Positions 28,443 to 38,532 of a stretch of DNA of 64,000 bases are shown in pieces. Within the stretch, counting starts at the first letter, position 1. Each line of letters opens with the position of its first letter. This DNA comes from Stenotrophomonas maltophilia (GTDB taxonomy: Bacteria > Pseudomonadota > Gammaproteobacteria > Xanthomonadales > Xanthomonadaceae), in assembly GCF_002799245.1 (NCBI RefSeq), contig NZ_NEQV01000002.1, positions 806,001 through 870,000 of the forward strand. Direction: 5' to 3'. The position numbers and the translations under genes were made by a program. The notes under the pieces were generated by a model that saw only the letters and a program-made list of their open reading frames with translations, did no database searches and had not been told where the DNA came from.

Positions 28443-29051
28443 ATGCTCTATCTTGCTTCCCGCTCCCCCCGACGCAACCAGCTGCTGGCCCGACTCGGAC
28501 GCCCCTTCCAGGCCCTTGACCTGGAGGTCGCCGAGCATCGCGCGGCGACTGAAAGTGCCGAACAGTATGTGTGCCGGGTCGCCGCCGACAAGGCGCGTGC
28601 CGGGCTGGCCCGGGTGCTGGCCGGCGACCCGCAGGCGCGGGTGCTCGGTTCGGACACCGAGGTGGTGCTGGAGGGCGAGGTCTTCGGCAAGCCGGCCGAC
28701 GCCGAAGACGCGCGGGCGATGCTGGCGCGTCTGGCCGGGCGCACCCATCAGGTGATGACCGCGGTGGTGGTGGTTGGCGCAGACGGCCTGGACAGCGAGC
28801 TGGTCATTTCCGAAGTGACCTTCGCCCCGATCGACGCCGCCAGCATCGCCGCCTATGTCGCCACCGGCGAGCCGCTGGACAAGGCCGGTGCCTACGCCAT
28901 CCAGGGTGGGGCCGAACGCTGGATCGAACATCTTTCCGGCAGCTACTCCGGCGTAATGGGGTTGCCGCTGCTGCATACCGATCGACTGCTGGCGCGCTGT
29001 GGCGTGCCGGCCCCCACTGCCGATGCCGCCAGGGAGGCTGCCGATGTCTGA
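28443..29051 (+). CDS. maf: Maf/YhdE nucleotide pyrophosphatase
   Basis: A 202-residue house-cleaning enzyme of the Maf family that hydrolyses dTTP, UTP and modified nucleotides to monophosphates. [18 protein letters not shown] is the phosphate-binding N-terminal motif; [20 protein letters not shown] and [20 protein letters not shown] carry the catalytic Asp and substrate loops. The motifs fit the YhdE subgroup. It overlaps rng by 8 bp and opens the maf-rng-yhdP-tldD run, the same order as in E. coli. The start has no ribosome site but a -10 box 6 nt upstream. Confidence 0.93.
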   Translation: MLYLASRSPRRNQLLARLGRPFQALDLEVAEHRAATESAEQYVCRVAADKARAGLARVLAGDPQARVLGSDTEVVLEGEVFGKPADAEDARAMLARLAGRTHQVMTAVVVVGADGLDSELVISEVTFAPIDAASIAAYVATGEPLDKAGAYAIQGGAERWIEHLSGSYSGVMGLPLLHTDRLLARCGVPAPTADAAREAADV

Positions 29052-30531
29052 GGAAATCCTGGTCAATGTGACCCCGCGCGAGACCCGGGTCGCGGTGATC
29101 GAAAATGGCATGCTGCAGGAACTGCACATCGAGCGCGGTTGGCGCCGTGGCGTGGTCGGCAACATCTACAAGGGCAAGGTGCAGCGGGTCATGCCCGGCA
29201 TGCAGGCCGCCTTCGTCGAAGTCGGCCTGGAGCGCGCGGCGTTCCTGCACGCCAACGACGTGGTGCGGCCGGCGCCGGTGGCCAGCGCCGACACCGAGAA
29301 CACCACCCTGCCGCCGCCGGCCAGCGTGCCGATCGTCGAGCTGCTGCGTGACGGCCAGGACATCGTGGTGCAGGTGGTGAAGGACCCGATCGGCACCAAG
29401 GGTGCCCGCCTGACCACGCAGATCAGCATTCCCTCGCGCTACATGGTGTTGCTGCCGCAGTCCAAGGTGGTGGGCGTGTCGGCGCGCATCGAAGACGAAA
29501 CCGAGCGCGCCCGCCTGAAGGCGCTGGTGACCGAACTGTCGGCGCAGCACGGTGGTTACGGCTACATCGTGCGCACCAACGCCGAAGGGCAGCCGGCCGA
29601 GGCCATCGCCGAGGACATCGCCTACCTGTCGCGGGTGTGGAACGTGGTCGAGCGCCGCGGCCGCGAAGCGCCGTCGTGCAGCATCATCTATGAAGACCTG
29701 AGCCTGCCGCTGCGGTCCGTGCGCGACCTGATCCGCAAGGACGTGGACAAGGTGAAGGTGGACTCGAAGGAGACCTTCGGCCAGCTGCAGGCCTTCGTCG
29801 CCAAGTACATGCCGGTGCTGGCCGAGAAGCTGGAGCTGTATTCCGGCGACCGCCCGATCTTCGACATGTTCGGCGTGGAGGACGAGATCGGCCGCGCGCT
29901 GGACAAGCAGGTGCCGCTGAAATCCGGTGGCTACCTGGTGATCGACCAGACCGAAGCGATGACCACCATCGACGTCAACACCGGCTCGTTCCTCGGCCAG
30001 CGCAACCTGGAAGAAACGGTGTTCCGCACCAACCTGGAAGCGGCGCAGGCGGTGGCGCGGCAGCTGCGGCTGCGCAACCTGGGCGGCATCATCATCATCG
30101 ACTTCATCGACATGGATGACGCAGAGCACCGCCGCCAGGTGCTGCGCACGCTTGAGAAAGCGCTGGCCCGCGATCATGCCAAGACCACGGTCTATGATTT
30201 CTCGCCGCTGGGCCTGGTGGAGATGACCCGCAAGCGCACGGTGGAAAGCCTGGAGCGCCAGCTGTCGGAAACCTGCCCGCAGTGCAGCGGCCGCGGCAGC
30301 ATCAAGACCACCGAGACGGTGACCTACGAGATCTTCCGCGAGATCACCCGTGCCGTGCGCCAGTTCGATGCCGCGCGGCTGCTGGTCATCGCCTCGACCA
30401 AGGTGGTCGCGCGCATCACCGATGAGGAATCGTCGGCGGTGGCCGAGCTGGAGGAGTTCCTCGGCAAGAGCATCCGCTTCCAGGCGGACGAGCAGTACCT
30501 GCAGGAGCAATTCGATGTTGTTCTGCTCTGA
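29044..30531 (+). CDS. rng: Ribonuclease G
   Basis: A 495-residue endoribonuclease (E. coli Rng has 489) that matures the 16S rRNA 5' end and degrades some mRNAs. An S1 domain ([23 protein letters not shown], about 35-120) is followed by the RNase E/G catalytic core, with the metal-binding aspartates in IDVNTGSF and [18 protein letters not shown] is the zinc-link that joins protomers. The long C-terminal scaffold of RNase E is absent, so this is RNase G. The ATG lies within the maf 3' end (8-bp overlap). Confidence 0.95.
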   Translation: MSEEILVNVTPRETRVAVIENGMLQELHIERGWRRGVVGNIYKGKVQRVMPGMQAAFVEVGLERAAFLHANDVVRPAPVASADTENTTLPPPASVPIVELLRDGQDIVVQVVKDPIGTKGARLTTQISIPSRYMVLLPQSKVVGVSARIEDETERARLKALVTELSAQHGGYGYIVRTNAEGQPAEAIAEDIAYLSRVWNVVERRGREAPSCSIIYEDLSLPLRSVRDLIRKDVDKVKVDSKETFGQLQAFVAKYMPVLAEKLELYSGDRPIFDMFGVEDEIGRALDKQVPLKSGGYLVIDQTEAMTTIDVNTGSFLGQRNLEETVFRTNLEAAQAVARQLRLRNLGGIIIIDFIDMDDAEHRRQVLRTLEKALARDHAKTTVYDFSPLGLVEMTRKRTVESLERQLSETCPQCSGRGSIKTTETVTYEIFREITRAVRQFDAARLLVIASTKVVARITDEESSAVAELEEFLGKSIRFQADEQYLQEQFDVVLL

Positions 30532-30535
30532 TCCT

Positions 30536-30554
30536 CGCCGGCCGCAGGCCGGCG
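30536..30554 (+). repeat. Short hairpin between rng and yhdP
   Basis: A perfect 8-bp stem CGCCGGCC/GGCCGGCG with a GCA loop fills most of the 30-bp gap between rng and yhdP. It resembles the stem of a GTAG repeat without the GTAG. It may stabilise the rng 3' end or attenuate read-through. Confidence 0.5.
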
Positions 30555-30561
30555 GTGGCCG

Positions 30562-33500
30562 ATGAGCGCGCCGCCGCGCCTGCGACTGCGAAGGATCCGC
30601 CGTCATTTCATTGCCGCCTGTGCGGTGGGCCTGGTCGGGCTTGCACTGCTGGTGGGCACGCTCAGCCAGCTGCTGCCGCTGGCCGAGCGCCATCCCGAGA
30701 AGATTGCCGCCTGGCTGAGTGAGCGTGCCGGCCAGCCGGTGCGATTCGACCAGCTGCACACGGCCTGGACCCGTCGTGGCCCGCTGCTGCAGCTGAAAGG
30801 ACTGCGCATCGGTGCCGGGCAGGGCCTGGCGATCGGTGAGGCCGAGGTGCTGGTGTCGATGTACAGCGGGCTGCTGCCCGGGCGTTCGCTGACCGAGCTG
30901 CGCCTGCGTGGCCTGGCGCTGGACCTGCAGCAGGGCGACGACGGACGCTGGTCGGTGCGGGGGTTGCCGCAGTCCGACAGCGGTGGTGATCCTCTGGACG
31001 CGTTGCGCCGGCTGGGCGAACTGCAGGTGATCGGGGGCCGCCTGGGCGTACGCGCGCCGGCGTTGGGCATCGACACCACGCTGCCGCGCATCGACCTGCG
31101 CATGCGGGTCAATGGCGATCGCCTGCGCGTGGGCGTACGCGCCTGGGCCCAGGCCGAGGCGCTGCCGCTGACCGCGGTACTGGACGTGGACCGCGTGCGC
31201 GGCAATGGCCAGGCCTGGCTGGGTGCCGACCCTGTCGATTTCCATGCCTGGTCGCCCTTGCTGGCGGCCGGCGGTGTCCGCCTGCGCGAGGGCAAGGGCG
31301 AGTTGAACCTGTGGCTGACCCTGCGTGATTTCGCGCCGGTGGCGCTGACCACCGATTCGGACCTGCGCGACGTGCGCGTCGACGGCGCACCGATGCCCGG
31401 CGTGGCGGCACCGCAGCTGCAACTGCAGCGGCTGCAGGCCCGCCTGCGCTGGCAGCGCCAGGCCGATGGCTGGGCGCTGCAGGTGCCACGCCTGCGGCTG
31501 AAGACCGAAGACGGCGAACAGCAGCTCGATGGCCTGCAGATGCAGGTCGGCAAGCAGCTGCGGGTGGACGCCGGTGCGGTGCAGGCCGGTACCGCGCTGC
31601 GCGGGCTGGCCCTGAGCGATCGCCTTGAACCGGGGCTGCGGCGCTGGCTGTTCCTGTCCAGGCCGCAGCTGGAGGTGCGCGAGTTGCAGCTGGCCGGCGA
31701 ACGCGATGGTCCGTTGCGGGCACAGGGCGAGCTGCAGTCGCTGGGCTTTGCCAGCGTTGGCGATTCTCCGGGCCTGCGCGGCCTGGGCGGGCGTTTCGAA
31801 GGCGATGCCGATGGCTTCAGCCTGCAGCTGCAGCCGCAACGGCAGCTGCAGTTCGATTGGCCGACCGGCTTTGGCGTGCGGCATGACCTGCACCTGGCCG
31901 GTCAGATCGTGGGCTGGCGCGACGAGGGCGGTGGTTGGCGGATCGGAACGCCGGCCATGCGCGTGGAAGGCACCGACTACGCGGCCGACGTGCGCGGCGG
32001 TGTCTGGTTCCAGGGCGACGGCACGCGGCCGTGGCTGCAGCTGGCCGCCAAGCTGGACGACGTGCCGATGACGGCGGCCAAGCGCTTCTGGATCCACTCC
32101 AAGATGAGCAAGGGCGCCACCGACTGGCTGGACATGGCACTGGCCGGCGGCCAGGTACGCGGTGGTGTCGGCCTGGTCACCGGTGATCTGGACGACTGGC
32201 CGTTCGACAACAACGATGGCCGCTTCGAGGCCACCGGCCACATCACCAATGGCGACATCCGCTTCCAGCACGACTGGCCGCTGATGAGCCAGGTCGATGC
32301 CGATATCGCCTTCATCGGCCCCGGCTTCGACATGCGTGGGCGTGGCGACCTGGCTGGCGTGGCAGTGCAGAAATTCGAGGCCGGCATTCCGGACTTCGGC
32401 CACCAGCCGCTGTACGTGCGCGCCGACGCGCCGAGCGAGGCCGGCAAGCTGCTGGCGATGCTGCGCCAGAGCCCGCTGCACAAGGATTACGGCGACACCC
32501 TGGACAACCTGGTCGCCAGCGGCCCGGCGCATGTGACGTTCGATCTGCTGCAGCCGCTGCACCTGGACGAAGGCGAGGGCCACCTGCAGGGCACGGTCGA
32601 TCTGACCGGCGTGAAGCTGGTCGACAAGCGCTTCCAGCTGGCCTTCGACAACATGCATGGGCAGGCGCGCTACAGCAATGGCGGTTTCGACGCCGAGGAA
32701 CTGGCGGTGCGCCACCTTGGCCAGGATGGCCGCCTGAGCCTGCGTGCCGGTGGCTACGTGCACGACAGCACGCGGGCCTTCGAATCGCAGCTGACGGCCC
32801 ATCTTGATGTCGGCGTACTGATCGACCGCGCACCGGAAATGGCCTGGCTCAAGCCCTACATCACGGGCAATTCGGCGTGGACCATCGCAGTCAACCTGCC
32901 CAAGGTGGCCCCGGGCGCGCCTGCGCCGCCGAGCGAGCTGCGCTTGAGTTCGGACCTGGTCGGCACCCGGCTGGACCTGCCCGCGCCGTTGGACAAGCCC
33001 GCCGCCGAACCGCTGGCGACCACGGTGGCCGCGCAGCTGCCGATGGGCGCCGGCCGCATCGATGTGGCCTTCGGCCAGCGCCTGGCCCTGGCGGCACGCA
33101 GCCACAACAACCAGACCGGCGTGCAGGTCACGCTGGGCAGTGATCATGTCGACCGCGAGCCGCCGCCAAGCGGACTGACGGTCAATGGCCGCAGCCCGAC
33201 CCTGGATGCGCTGGAGTGGATCAGCCTGGCACGGGGCGGCGGTGACGACGATGCCATGCCACTGCGTGCGGTGGACGTGCAGGTTGGCCAGCTCAAGCTG
33301 ATCGGCGGTGTGTTCGAGCAGACCCGGCTGCAGCTGCACCCGGGCCCGCAGGCACTGGATGTGCGCCTGGACGGCCCGTCGCTGGCTGGCCGCCTGACGG
33401 TCCCCAATGCAGACGGCGGCACGATCAGTGGCCAGCTTGACCGCGTGCACTGGCAGTCGCTGCCGGCGGCACCGGGTGCGCCGGCCGCACCTGCGCGGGT

Positions 33501-34416
33501 ACAGGCCGGTGCCAACGACATGGACCCGGCCAAGCTGCCGCCGTTCGCGCTGGACATCGCCGACCTGAAGTTCGGGAAGGTGGTGCTGGGCCAGGCGGTG
33601 CTGCGCACGCGCCCGCTGGCCAATGGCCTGAACGTGGACGAGCTGCGCTTCCGTGCGCCGGACCAGGAGATCGACATCAGCGGCCGCTGGCTGGGCCGTA
33701 CCGGGGGTGCGCGTACCGAGCTGACCGCACAGGTGCGCAGCGAGGACCTGGGCGGGTTGATGCAGAACCTCGACTACGGCGGCCAGTTGCGCGGTGGTTC
33801 CGGCCAGGCGCAGCTGCAGGCCTCGTGGAGCGGTGGTCCATCGGACTTCCAGCTGGGCAACCTGCAGGGCAGCCTCGACCTGCACGCGCGCAATGGCCAG
33901 CTGCTGGAGCTGGATCCGGGCGCCGGCCGCGTGCTGGGCCTGCTCAGCGTCGCGCAGCTGCCGCGTCGCCTGATGTTCGATTTCCGCGACTTCTTCTCCA
34001 AGGGCTTCGCGTTCAACCAGATCGACGGCAACATGCAGTTCGGCCAGGGCATGGCGCGCACCGACAAGGTGCTGATCGAGGGCCCGGCGGCCAACATCAC
34101 CATCCGTGGACAGGCCGACCTGCGCAACCAGCGGTTCGACCAGACCATCGACGTCAACCCGCGCGCGGGCAACCTGCTGACCGTGGTCGGTGCGGTGGCC
34201 GGTGGCCCGGTGGGGGCCGCGCTGGGCGCGGCGACCAATGCGGTATTGTCCAAGCCGCTGGGCGAGATTGGCGCCCGCACCTACAAGGTGACCGGTCCAT
34301 GGAAGGAGCCGAAGGTGGAAGTGATCGAGCGCAGCCGCGACAAGACCCCGCCGCCCGCGCCGGCACCTGCGCCGGCCATTCCGCCGCCCGTCACCGACCT
34401 GCCGCGCTCGCGCTGA
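30562..34416 (+). CDS. yhdP: AsmA-like phospholipid transporter YhdP
   Basis: A 1284-residue AsmA-like protein (E. coli YhdP has 1266), anchored in the inner membrane by a helix at about residues 14-36. The very long periplasmic beta-groove, with a DUF3971-type central region and an AsmA-like C-terminus, is thought to carry phospholipids to the outer membrane together with TamB and YdbH. Late motifs such as DFRDFFSKGFAFNQIDGNMQFGQG and a Pro-rich tail match the family. It has the same position as in E. coli, between rng and tldD. Confidence 0.93.
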   Translation: MSAPPRLRLRRIRRHFIAACAVGLVGLALLVGTLSQLLPLAERHPEKIAAWLSERAGQPVRFDQLHTAWTRRGPLLQLKGLRIGAGQGLAIGEAEVLVSMYSGLLPGRSLTELRLRGLALDLQQGDDGRWSVRGLPQSDSGGDPLDALRRLGELQVIGGRLGVRAPALGIDTTLPRIDLRMRVNGDRLRVGVRAWAQAEALPLTAVLDVDRVRGNGQAWLGADPVDFHAWSPLLAAGGVRLREGKGELNLWLTLRDFAPVALTTDSDLRDVRVDGAPMPGVAAPQLQLQRLQARLRWQRQADGWALQVPRLRLKTEDGEQQLDGLQMQVGKQLRVDAGAVQAGTALRGLALSDRLEPGLRRWLFLSRPQLEVRELQLAGERDGPLRAQGELQSLGFASVGDSPGLRGLGGRFEGDADGFSLQLQPQRQLQFDWPTGFGVRHDLHLAGQIVGWRDEGGGWRIGTPAMRVEGTDYAADVRGGVWFQGDGTRPWLQLAAKLDDVPMTAAKRFWIHSKMSKGATDWLDMALAGGQVRGGVGLVTGDLDDWPFDNNDGRFEATGHITNGDIRFQHDWPLMSQVDADIAFIGPGFDMRGRGDLAGVAVQKFEAGIPDFGHQPLYVRADAPSEAGKLLAMLRQSPLHKDYGDTLDNLVASGPAHVTFDLLQPLHLDEGEGHLQGTVDLTGVKLVDKRFQLAFDNMHGQARYSNGGFDAEELAVRHLGQDGRLSLRAGGYVHDSTRAFESQLTAHLDVGVLIDRAPEMAWLKPYITGNSAWTIAVNLPKVAPGAPAPPSELRLSSDLVGTRLDLPAPLDKPAAEPLATTVAAQLPMGAGRIDVAFGQRLALAARSHNNQTGVQVTLGSDHVDREPPPSGLTVNGRSPTLDALEWISLARGGGDDDAMPLRAVDVQVGQLKLIGGVFEQTRLQLHPGPQALDVRLDGPSLAGRLTVPNADGGTISGQLDRVHWQSLPAAPGAPAAPARVQAGANDMDPAKLPPFALDIADLKFGKVVLGQAVLRTRPLANGLNVDELRFRAPDQEIDISGRWLGRTGGARTELTAQVRSEDLGGLMQNLDYGGQLRGGSGQAQLQASWSGGPSDFQLGNLQGSLDLHARNGQLLELDPGAGRVLGLLSVAQLPRRLMFDFRDFFSKGFAFNQIDGNMQFGQGMARTDKVLIEGPAANITIRGQADLRNQRFDQTIDVNPRAGNLLTVVGAVAGGPVGAALGAATNAVLSKPLGEIGARTYKVTGPWKEPKVEVIERSRDKTPPPAPAPAPAIPPPVTDLPRSR

Positions 34417-34474
34417 GCGCGGTTTCCTGTTCACGGGGCTTGCCTGAGCGCCCCCGCACCCCCAGATCGAGACC

Positions 34475-35920
34475 ATGACTGATATCGCCCTGACGCTTGC
34501 CCAAGATCGCCTGCTGCGCCCCGGCGGCCTGGATACCGCTGGCCTGGAGCGCACCTTCGGCCAGCTGCTTGGCCCCGGTGTCGACTTCGGCGACCTGTAT
34601 TTCCAGCACGCCCGCCGCGAGAGCTGGAGCGTGGAAGACGGCATCGTCAAGGACGGCGCCCATTCCATCGAGCAGGGCGTGGGCGTGCGGGCGATTTCCG
34701 GCGAGAAGACCGGCTTCGCCTACTCCGATGACATCCATGCCGATGCGCTGCTGGCGGCGGCACAGTCGGCGCGCGCGATCTCGCGTGAGGGCGGTGCGCA
34801 GCGCGGACGTTCGCTGCTGCGTGGCAATGCGCGCGCGCTGTACCCGGCGCTGGACCCGATCGACGGTATCGGCAACGAAGCCAAGGTCGAGGTGCTCAAG
34901 CGCCTGGATGACTACCTGCGTGCCGCCGATCCCCGCGTGAAGCAGGTGATGGTGAGCCTGTCCGGCGGCGTCGATACGGTGCTGATCGCCCGCAGTGATG
35001 GCGTGCTGGCAGCCGACGTGCGTCCGCTGGTACGCCTGAACGTGCAGGTGATCGTCGAACACAATGGCCGTCGCGAGTCCGGCTATGCCGGCGGTGGTGG
35101 CCGCTATGGCTACGAAGATCTGTTTGCCAGTGGCCGCCCGGAGGCCCTCGCCCAGGAAGCACTGCGCCAGGCGCTGGTGAACCTGGAAGCGGTGCCGGCG
35201 CCGGCCGGCATGATGCCGGTGGTGCTGGGCCCGGGTTGGCCGGGCGTGCTGCTGCACGAAGCGGTCGGCCACGGCCTGGAAGGTGACTTCAACCGCAAGG
35301 GCACCAGTGTCTACGCCGGCCGCATCGGTGAGCGTGTCGCGGCACCGGGGGTGACCATCGTCGACGATGGCACGCTCGACGGTCGGCGCGGTTCGTTGAA
35401 CATCGATGACGAAGGCCACCCGACCCAGTGCACCACGCTGATCGAGGACGGCATCCTGGTCGGCTACATGCAGGACAGCCTCAATGCGCGGCTGATGGGC
35501 ATGGCACCGACCGGCAACGGGCGCCGTGAATCGTTCGCGCACCTGACCATGCCGCGCATGACCAATACCTACATGCGTGCCGGCCAGCACGACCCGCAGG
35601 AGATGATCCGTTCGGTGAAGAAGGGACTGTACGCGGTCAACTTCGGCGGCGGGCAGGTCGACATCACCAGCGGCAAGTACGTGTTCTCGGCCACCGAGGC
35701 TTACCTGATCGAGGATGGCCGCATCACCACGCCGGTGAAGGGCGCGACCCTGATCGGCAACGGCCCGGAAACCATGCAGAAGGTGCGCATGGTCGGCAAC
35801 GACCTGGCTCTGGACGAGGGCGTGGGCATCTGTGGCAAGGACGGGCAGAGCGTGCCCGTGGGTGTCGGCCAGCCCTCGCTGCTGATCGAGGGCATCACCG
35901 TCGGCGGTACCCAGGCCTGA
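34475..35920 (+). CDS. tldD: Metalloprotease TldD
   Basis: A 481-residue catalytic subunit of the TldD/TldE protease, which trims unfolded peptides; in E. coli it matures microcin B17 and degrades CcdA. The metal motif is H261-E-A-V-G-H266 in [20 protein letters not shown], with further conserved residues in [20 protein letters not shown] near the C-terminus. It needs TldE (PmbA), which lies 0.7 kb downstream here. In E. coli the two genes are far apart. Confidence 0.95.
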   Translation: MTDIALTLAQDRLLRPGGLDTAGLERTFGQLLGPGVDFGDLYFQHARRESWSVEDGIVKDGAHSIEQGVGVRAISGEKTGFAYSDDIHADALLAAAQSARAISREGGAQRGRSLLRGNARALYPALDPIDGIGNEAKVEVLKRLDDYLRAADPRVKQVMVSLSGGVDTVLIARSDGVLAADVRPLVRLNVQVIVEHNGRRESGYAGGGGRYGYEDLFASGRPEALAQEALRQALVNLEAVPAPAGMMPVVLGPGWPGVLLHEAVGHGLEGDFNRKGTSVYAGRIGERVAAPGVTIVDDGTLDGRRGSLNIDDEGHPTQCTTLIEDGILVGYMQDSLNARLMGMAPTGNGRRESFAHLTMPRMTNTYMRAGQHDPQEMIRSVKKGLYAVNFGGGQVDITSGKYVFSATEAYLIEDGRITTPVKGATLIGNGPETMQKVRMVGNDLALDEGVGICGKDGQSVPVGVGQPSLLIEGITVGGTQA

Positions 35921-35944
35921 GCCGGGCGATGGCCAGCGCCACCG

Positions 35945-35959
35945 CCCCGCTCGGCGGGG
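35945..35959. terminator. Short hairpin between convergent tldD and darP
   Basis: CCCCGC/GCGGGG with a TCG loop, in the 41-bp gap between the two convergent stop codons. It is a plausible bidirectional terminator but short and without T-tracts. Confidence 0.4.
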
Positions 35960-35961
35960 AC

Positions 35962-36549
35962 TCAGTCCTCGTCGGCTTCGTCGGTCTCGACGGAGTCGGT
36001 GTCTTCGGCGCTGGCCTTCAGGCCCAGCGCGGCCGGCAGCATCAGGGTGCGCAGCACCTGGAAGATCTCGCGGTAGGCGCGCGGCGGCTTGTTCCTGGCT
36101 TTTTCGGCCTGCGCGTTGCGTACCAGGGTGCGCAGCTGCTGGCGGTCGGCCTGCGGGTAGTCGTTGAGCAGTGCGGCCAGAGCTGTGTCACCCTCGGCCA
36201 GCAGGCGGTCGCGCCAGTCCTCTGCGCGGTGCATCATCGCCACTTCGCGGCGGCCGGTTTCGCTGTTGGCGTCCAGCGCATCGCGGATCGCATCCAGCGT
36301 GGCGTCTTCTTCGCGACGCATGTGCTTGGCCAGGAACGCCAGCTGCCGCTTGTGGGCGATGTGGGCCGTGATGCGCTTGCACTCGGCGATATGCGGCAGC
36401 AGGTCTTCCGGGATCGGCAGGCGCGCCAGCTGGGCCGGGGTCAGCGACACCAGCTTCTCGCCCAGGGCCAGGACGTCGAGCGCGTCGCGCCGGTTCTGGC
36501 TGCGGCTCTTGTCGTGGAATTCACCGGTTTCTTCGTCGCGTCCGCGCAT
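35962..36549 (-). CDS. darP: Ribosome-associated protein DarP (YjgA)
   Basis: A 195-residue assembly factor that binds late 50S intermediates near the peptidyl-transferase centre. Helical sequence with [33 protein letters not shown], and many Arg/Lys/Asp residues, matches the YjgA/DarP family; an acidic C-terminal tail ([16 protein letters not shown]) is present. It lies on the opposite strand between tldD and pmbA. In E. coli, yjgA diverges from pmbA in the same way. A hairpin with a 7-T run lies about 20 nt upstream of its ATG on its own strand. Confidence 0.92.
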   Translation of the reverse strand: MRGRDEETGEFHDKSRSQNRRDALDVLALGEKLVSLTPAQLARLPIPEDLLPHIAECKRITAHIAHKRQLAFLAKHMRREEDATLDAIRDALDANSETGRREVAMMHRAEDWRDRLLAEGDTALAALLNDYPQADRQQLRTLVRNAQAEKARNKPPRAYREIFQVLRTLMLPAALGLKASAEDTDSVETDEADED

Positions 36550-36570
36550 CGTTCCTACCTGATCTCAAAA

Positions 36571-36595
36571 AAAGTCGCCCGGCGTGATGCCGGGC
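36571..36595 (-). terminator. Terminator-like hairpin upstream of darP
   Basis: GCCCGGC/GCCGGGC with a 5-nt loop, followed on the minus strand by GAC and seven T residues, then 20 nt to the darP ATG. It either stops antisense transcripts coming from pmbA or acts as an attenuator in a darP leader. Confidence 0.6.
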
Positions 36596-36617
36596 CCAAC
36601 CCGCACAGGATAAAGCA

Positions 36618-37985
36618 TTGAACGTGATCGCCCCTGAAGTCGCCGTCGGCGACGACAGCCCGGCCCGGCTGGAACGGCTGGCCGACCTCTCCCAGCAGCT
36701 GCTCGACCGCGCCCGCGCGCTGGGCGCCAGCCAGGCCGAGGTCAGCTGCAGCGAAGACCGGGGCCTGGAGGTCAATGTCCGTCTCGGCGAGGTCGAGACC
36801 GTGCAGTCCACCCGTGACCGCGGCATTGCCGTGACTGTCTATTTCGGCCAGCGCAAGGGCAGTGCCAGCACCGGCGACCTGAACGAGGCCAGCCTCGCCG
36901 CCACGGTCGAGCAGGCCTGCGCGATCGCCCGGCATACCGAGGACGACCCGGCCGCCGGCCTGGCCGAAGCCGCGCTGATGGCCACCGACTTCCCGGACCT
37001 GGACGGTTGGCACCCGTGGGTGCTGCAGGCCGATGAGGCGGTGGACCTGGCCCTGGCCTGCGAAGCCGCGGGCCGTGAGGCCGATGCGCAGATCCGCAAT
37101 TCCGATGGCGCATCGGTGTCGAGCATGCAGAGCCTGTCGGTGTACGCCAATTCGCATGGCTTCTTCGGCCGTGAGCGCGGTACCCATCATTCGGTCGGCT
37201 GCGCGCTGATCGCCGGGCAGGGCGATGGCATGCAGCGTGATGGCTGGTACACCAGCGCGCTGGCCCGCGAGGACCTGGAAGACGTGGGCCTGGTCGGCCG
37301 CCGCGCCGCCGAGCGCACCGTGGCCCGCCTGCAGCCGCGTTCGCTGGCCACCGGCAGCATGCCGGTGCTGTTCGCCCCGGAAGTGGCACGCAGCCTGGTC
37401 GGCCACCTGCTGTCGGCAGTGTCCGGCGGTGCCCTGTACCGCCAGGCCAGCTTCCTGCTGGACAGCGTCGGCCAGCGCCTGTTCCCGGAATGGATGCAGA
37501 TCGACGAACTGCCGCACCTGCGCCGCGGCCTGCGCTCGGCCGCCTTCGACGGCGACGGCGTGGCCACCCGTGCTTCGGCGCTGGTCCGTGACGGCGTGCT
37601 GCAGCGCTACGTGCTGGGCAGCTATTCGGCGCGCAAGCTCGGCCTGCAGACCACCGCCAATGCCGGCGGCGTGCACAACCTGCAGCTAACGGCCAATGCC
37701 GGCCCGCTGGAAGAGATCGCCCGGCAGATGGGCGACGGCCTGCTGGTGACCGAGCTGATGGGGCAGGGTGTGAACGGGGTAACCGGCGACTACTCGCGGG
37801 GCGCGGGCGGCTTCCGTGTCGAGAACGGCGAGATCCAGTACCCGGTGGACGGCGTCACCATTGCCGGCAACCTGCGCGAGATGTTCAGCACGATCGAGGC
37901 GGTCGGCAGCGATGTCGACCCGCGCTCGCACATCCGGACCGGATCGATCCTGCTGGGGCGGATGACCATCGCCGGTAATGATTGA
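36618..37985 (+). CDS. pmbA: TldE/PmbA protease subunit
   Basis: A 455-residue partner of TldD. It shares the TldD/PmbA fold but lacks the HExxxH metal motif, as is usual for TldE, and forms the heterodimeric protease that processes or clears peptides. Signatures include SSMQSLSVYANSHGFFG, MPVLFAPEVARSLVGHLLSA and the C-terminal DYSRGAGGFRVENGEI. The start is TTG 36618, with CAGGA at 36606-36610; a GTG two codons later is the alternative. It is transcribed away from darP. Confidence 0.94.
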   Translation: MNVIAPEVAVGDDSPARLERLADLSQQLLDRARALGASQAEVSCSEDRGLEVNVRLGEVETVQSTRDRGIAVTVYFGQRKGSASTGDLNEASLAATVEQACAIARHTEDDPAAGLAEAALMATDFPDLDGWHPWVLQADEAVDLALACEAAGREADAQIRNSDGASVSSMQSLSVYANSHGFFGRERGTHHSVGCALIAGQGDGMQRDGWYTSALAREDLEDVGLVGRRAAERTVARLQPRSLATGSMPVLFAPEVARSLVGHLLSAVSGGALYRQASFLLDSVGQRLFPEWMQIDELPHLRRGLRSAAFDGDGVATRASALVRDGVLQRYVLGSYSARKLGLQTTANAGGVHNLQLTANAGPLEEIARQMGDGLLVTELMGQGVNGVTGDYSRGAGGFRVENGEIQYPVDGVTIAGNLREMFSTIEAVGSDVDPRSHIRTGSILLGRMTIAGND

Positions 37986-38072
37986 TGGCGTTGATGGCGT
38001 AAGCTATGCCCGCCTGACGCAATCAGCCTGGTGCTGGTGGGTCAAGACCACCCAATGAAAAGGAGTTTTGTC

Positions 38073-38444
38073 GTGAGTGAATTCGATAACGTCCCGCCGC
38101 CGCCGGCCACCACCGATGCGCCGGCCGACCAGCGCACCATGGCCCTGGCCGCCCACCTGCTGGGCATCTTCACCTGGTTCATCGGCCCGCTGATCATCTG
38201 GCTGATCAACAAGGACGACGCGAGCAAGGCCTTCGTGACCGACCAGGCCAAGGAAGCGCTGAACTTCCAGATCACCATCACCATCGCGATGCTGATCTGC
38301 ATCGTGCTGACCATCGTGATCATCGGCGGCATCCTGGCCCCGATCGTCGGCCTCCTGAACCTGGTGTTCTGCATCATCGCCGCAGTCAAGGCGAACAACG
38401 GCGAAGCCTACCGCTACCCGTTCGCGCTGCGCCTGGTCAAGTAA
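38073..38444 (+). CDS. DUF4870 membrane protein
   Basis: A 123-residue membrane protein of the DUF4870 family, function unknown. Three hydrophobic segments are evident (about 29-50, 69-100 and 100-118). The motif TDQAKEALNFQITITIA is the family signature. GTG 38073 is preferred because AAAAGGAG sits eight bases upstream; the in-frame ATG at 38055 would overlap that ribosome site. A bidirectional terminator separates it from the converging ispA. Confidence 0.85.
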   Translation: MSEFDNVPPPPATTDAPADQRTMALAAHLLGIFTWFIGPLIIWLINKDDASKAFVTDQAKEALNFQITITIAMLICIVLTIVIIGGILAPIVGLLNLVFCIIAAVKANNGEAYRYPFALRLVK

Positions 38445-38465
38445 GACCGGCCGCATGCGGAACTG

Positions 38466-38492
38466 AAAACGCCCGGCATTGCCGGGCGTTTT
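38466..38492. terminator. Bidirectional terminator
   Basis: A 12-bp perfect stem AAAACGCCCGGC/GCCGGGCGTTTT with an ATT loop between the convergent DUF4870 and ispA genes. The A- and T-tracts at both ends allow termination in both directions. Confidence 0.9.
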
Positions 38493-38532
38493 CGTGTGCG
38501 GGCAACGCCCGGCGAGCGCGCAGTGCCAGCGG

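Noticed and set aside
28804..34668. A 1954-codon open frame antisense to rng, yhdP and tldD
   Set aside because: It is a shadow of high-GC codon usage. The opposite strand carries three clearly conserved genes, and the antisense translation is compositionally biased (His, Gln, Arg) with no family motifs.
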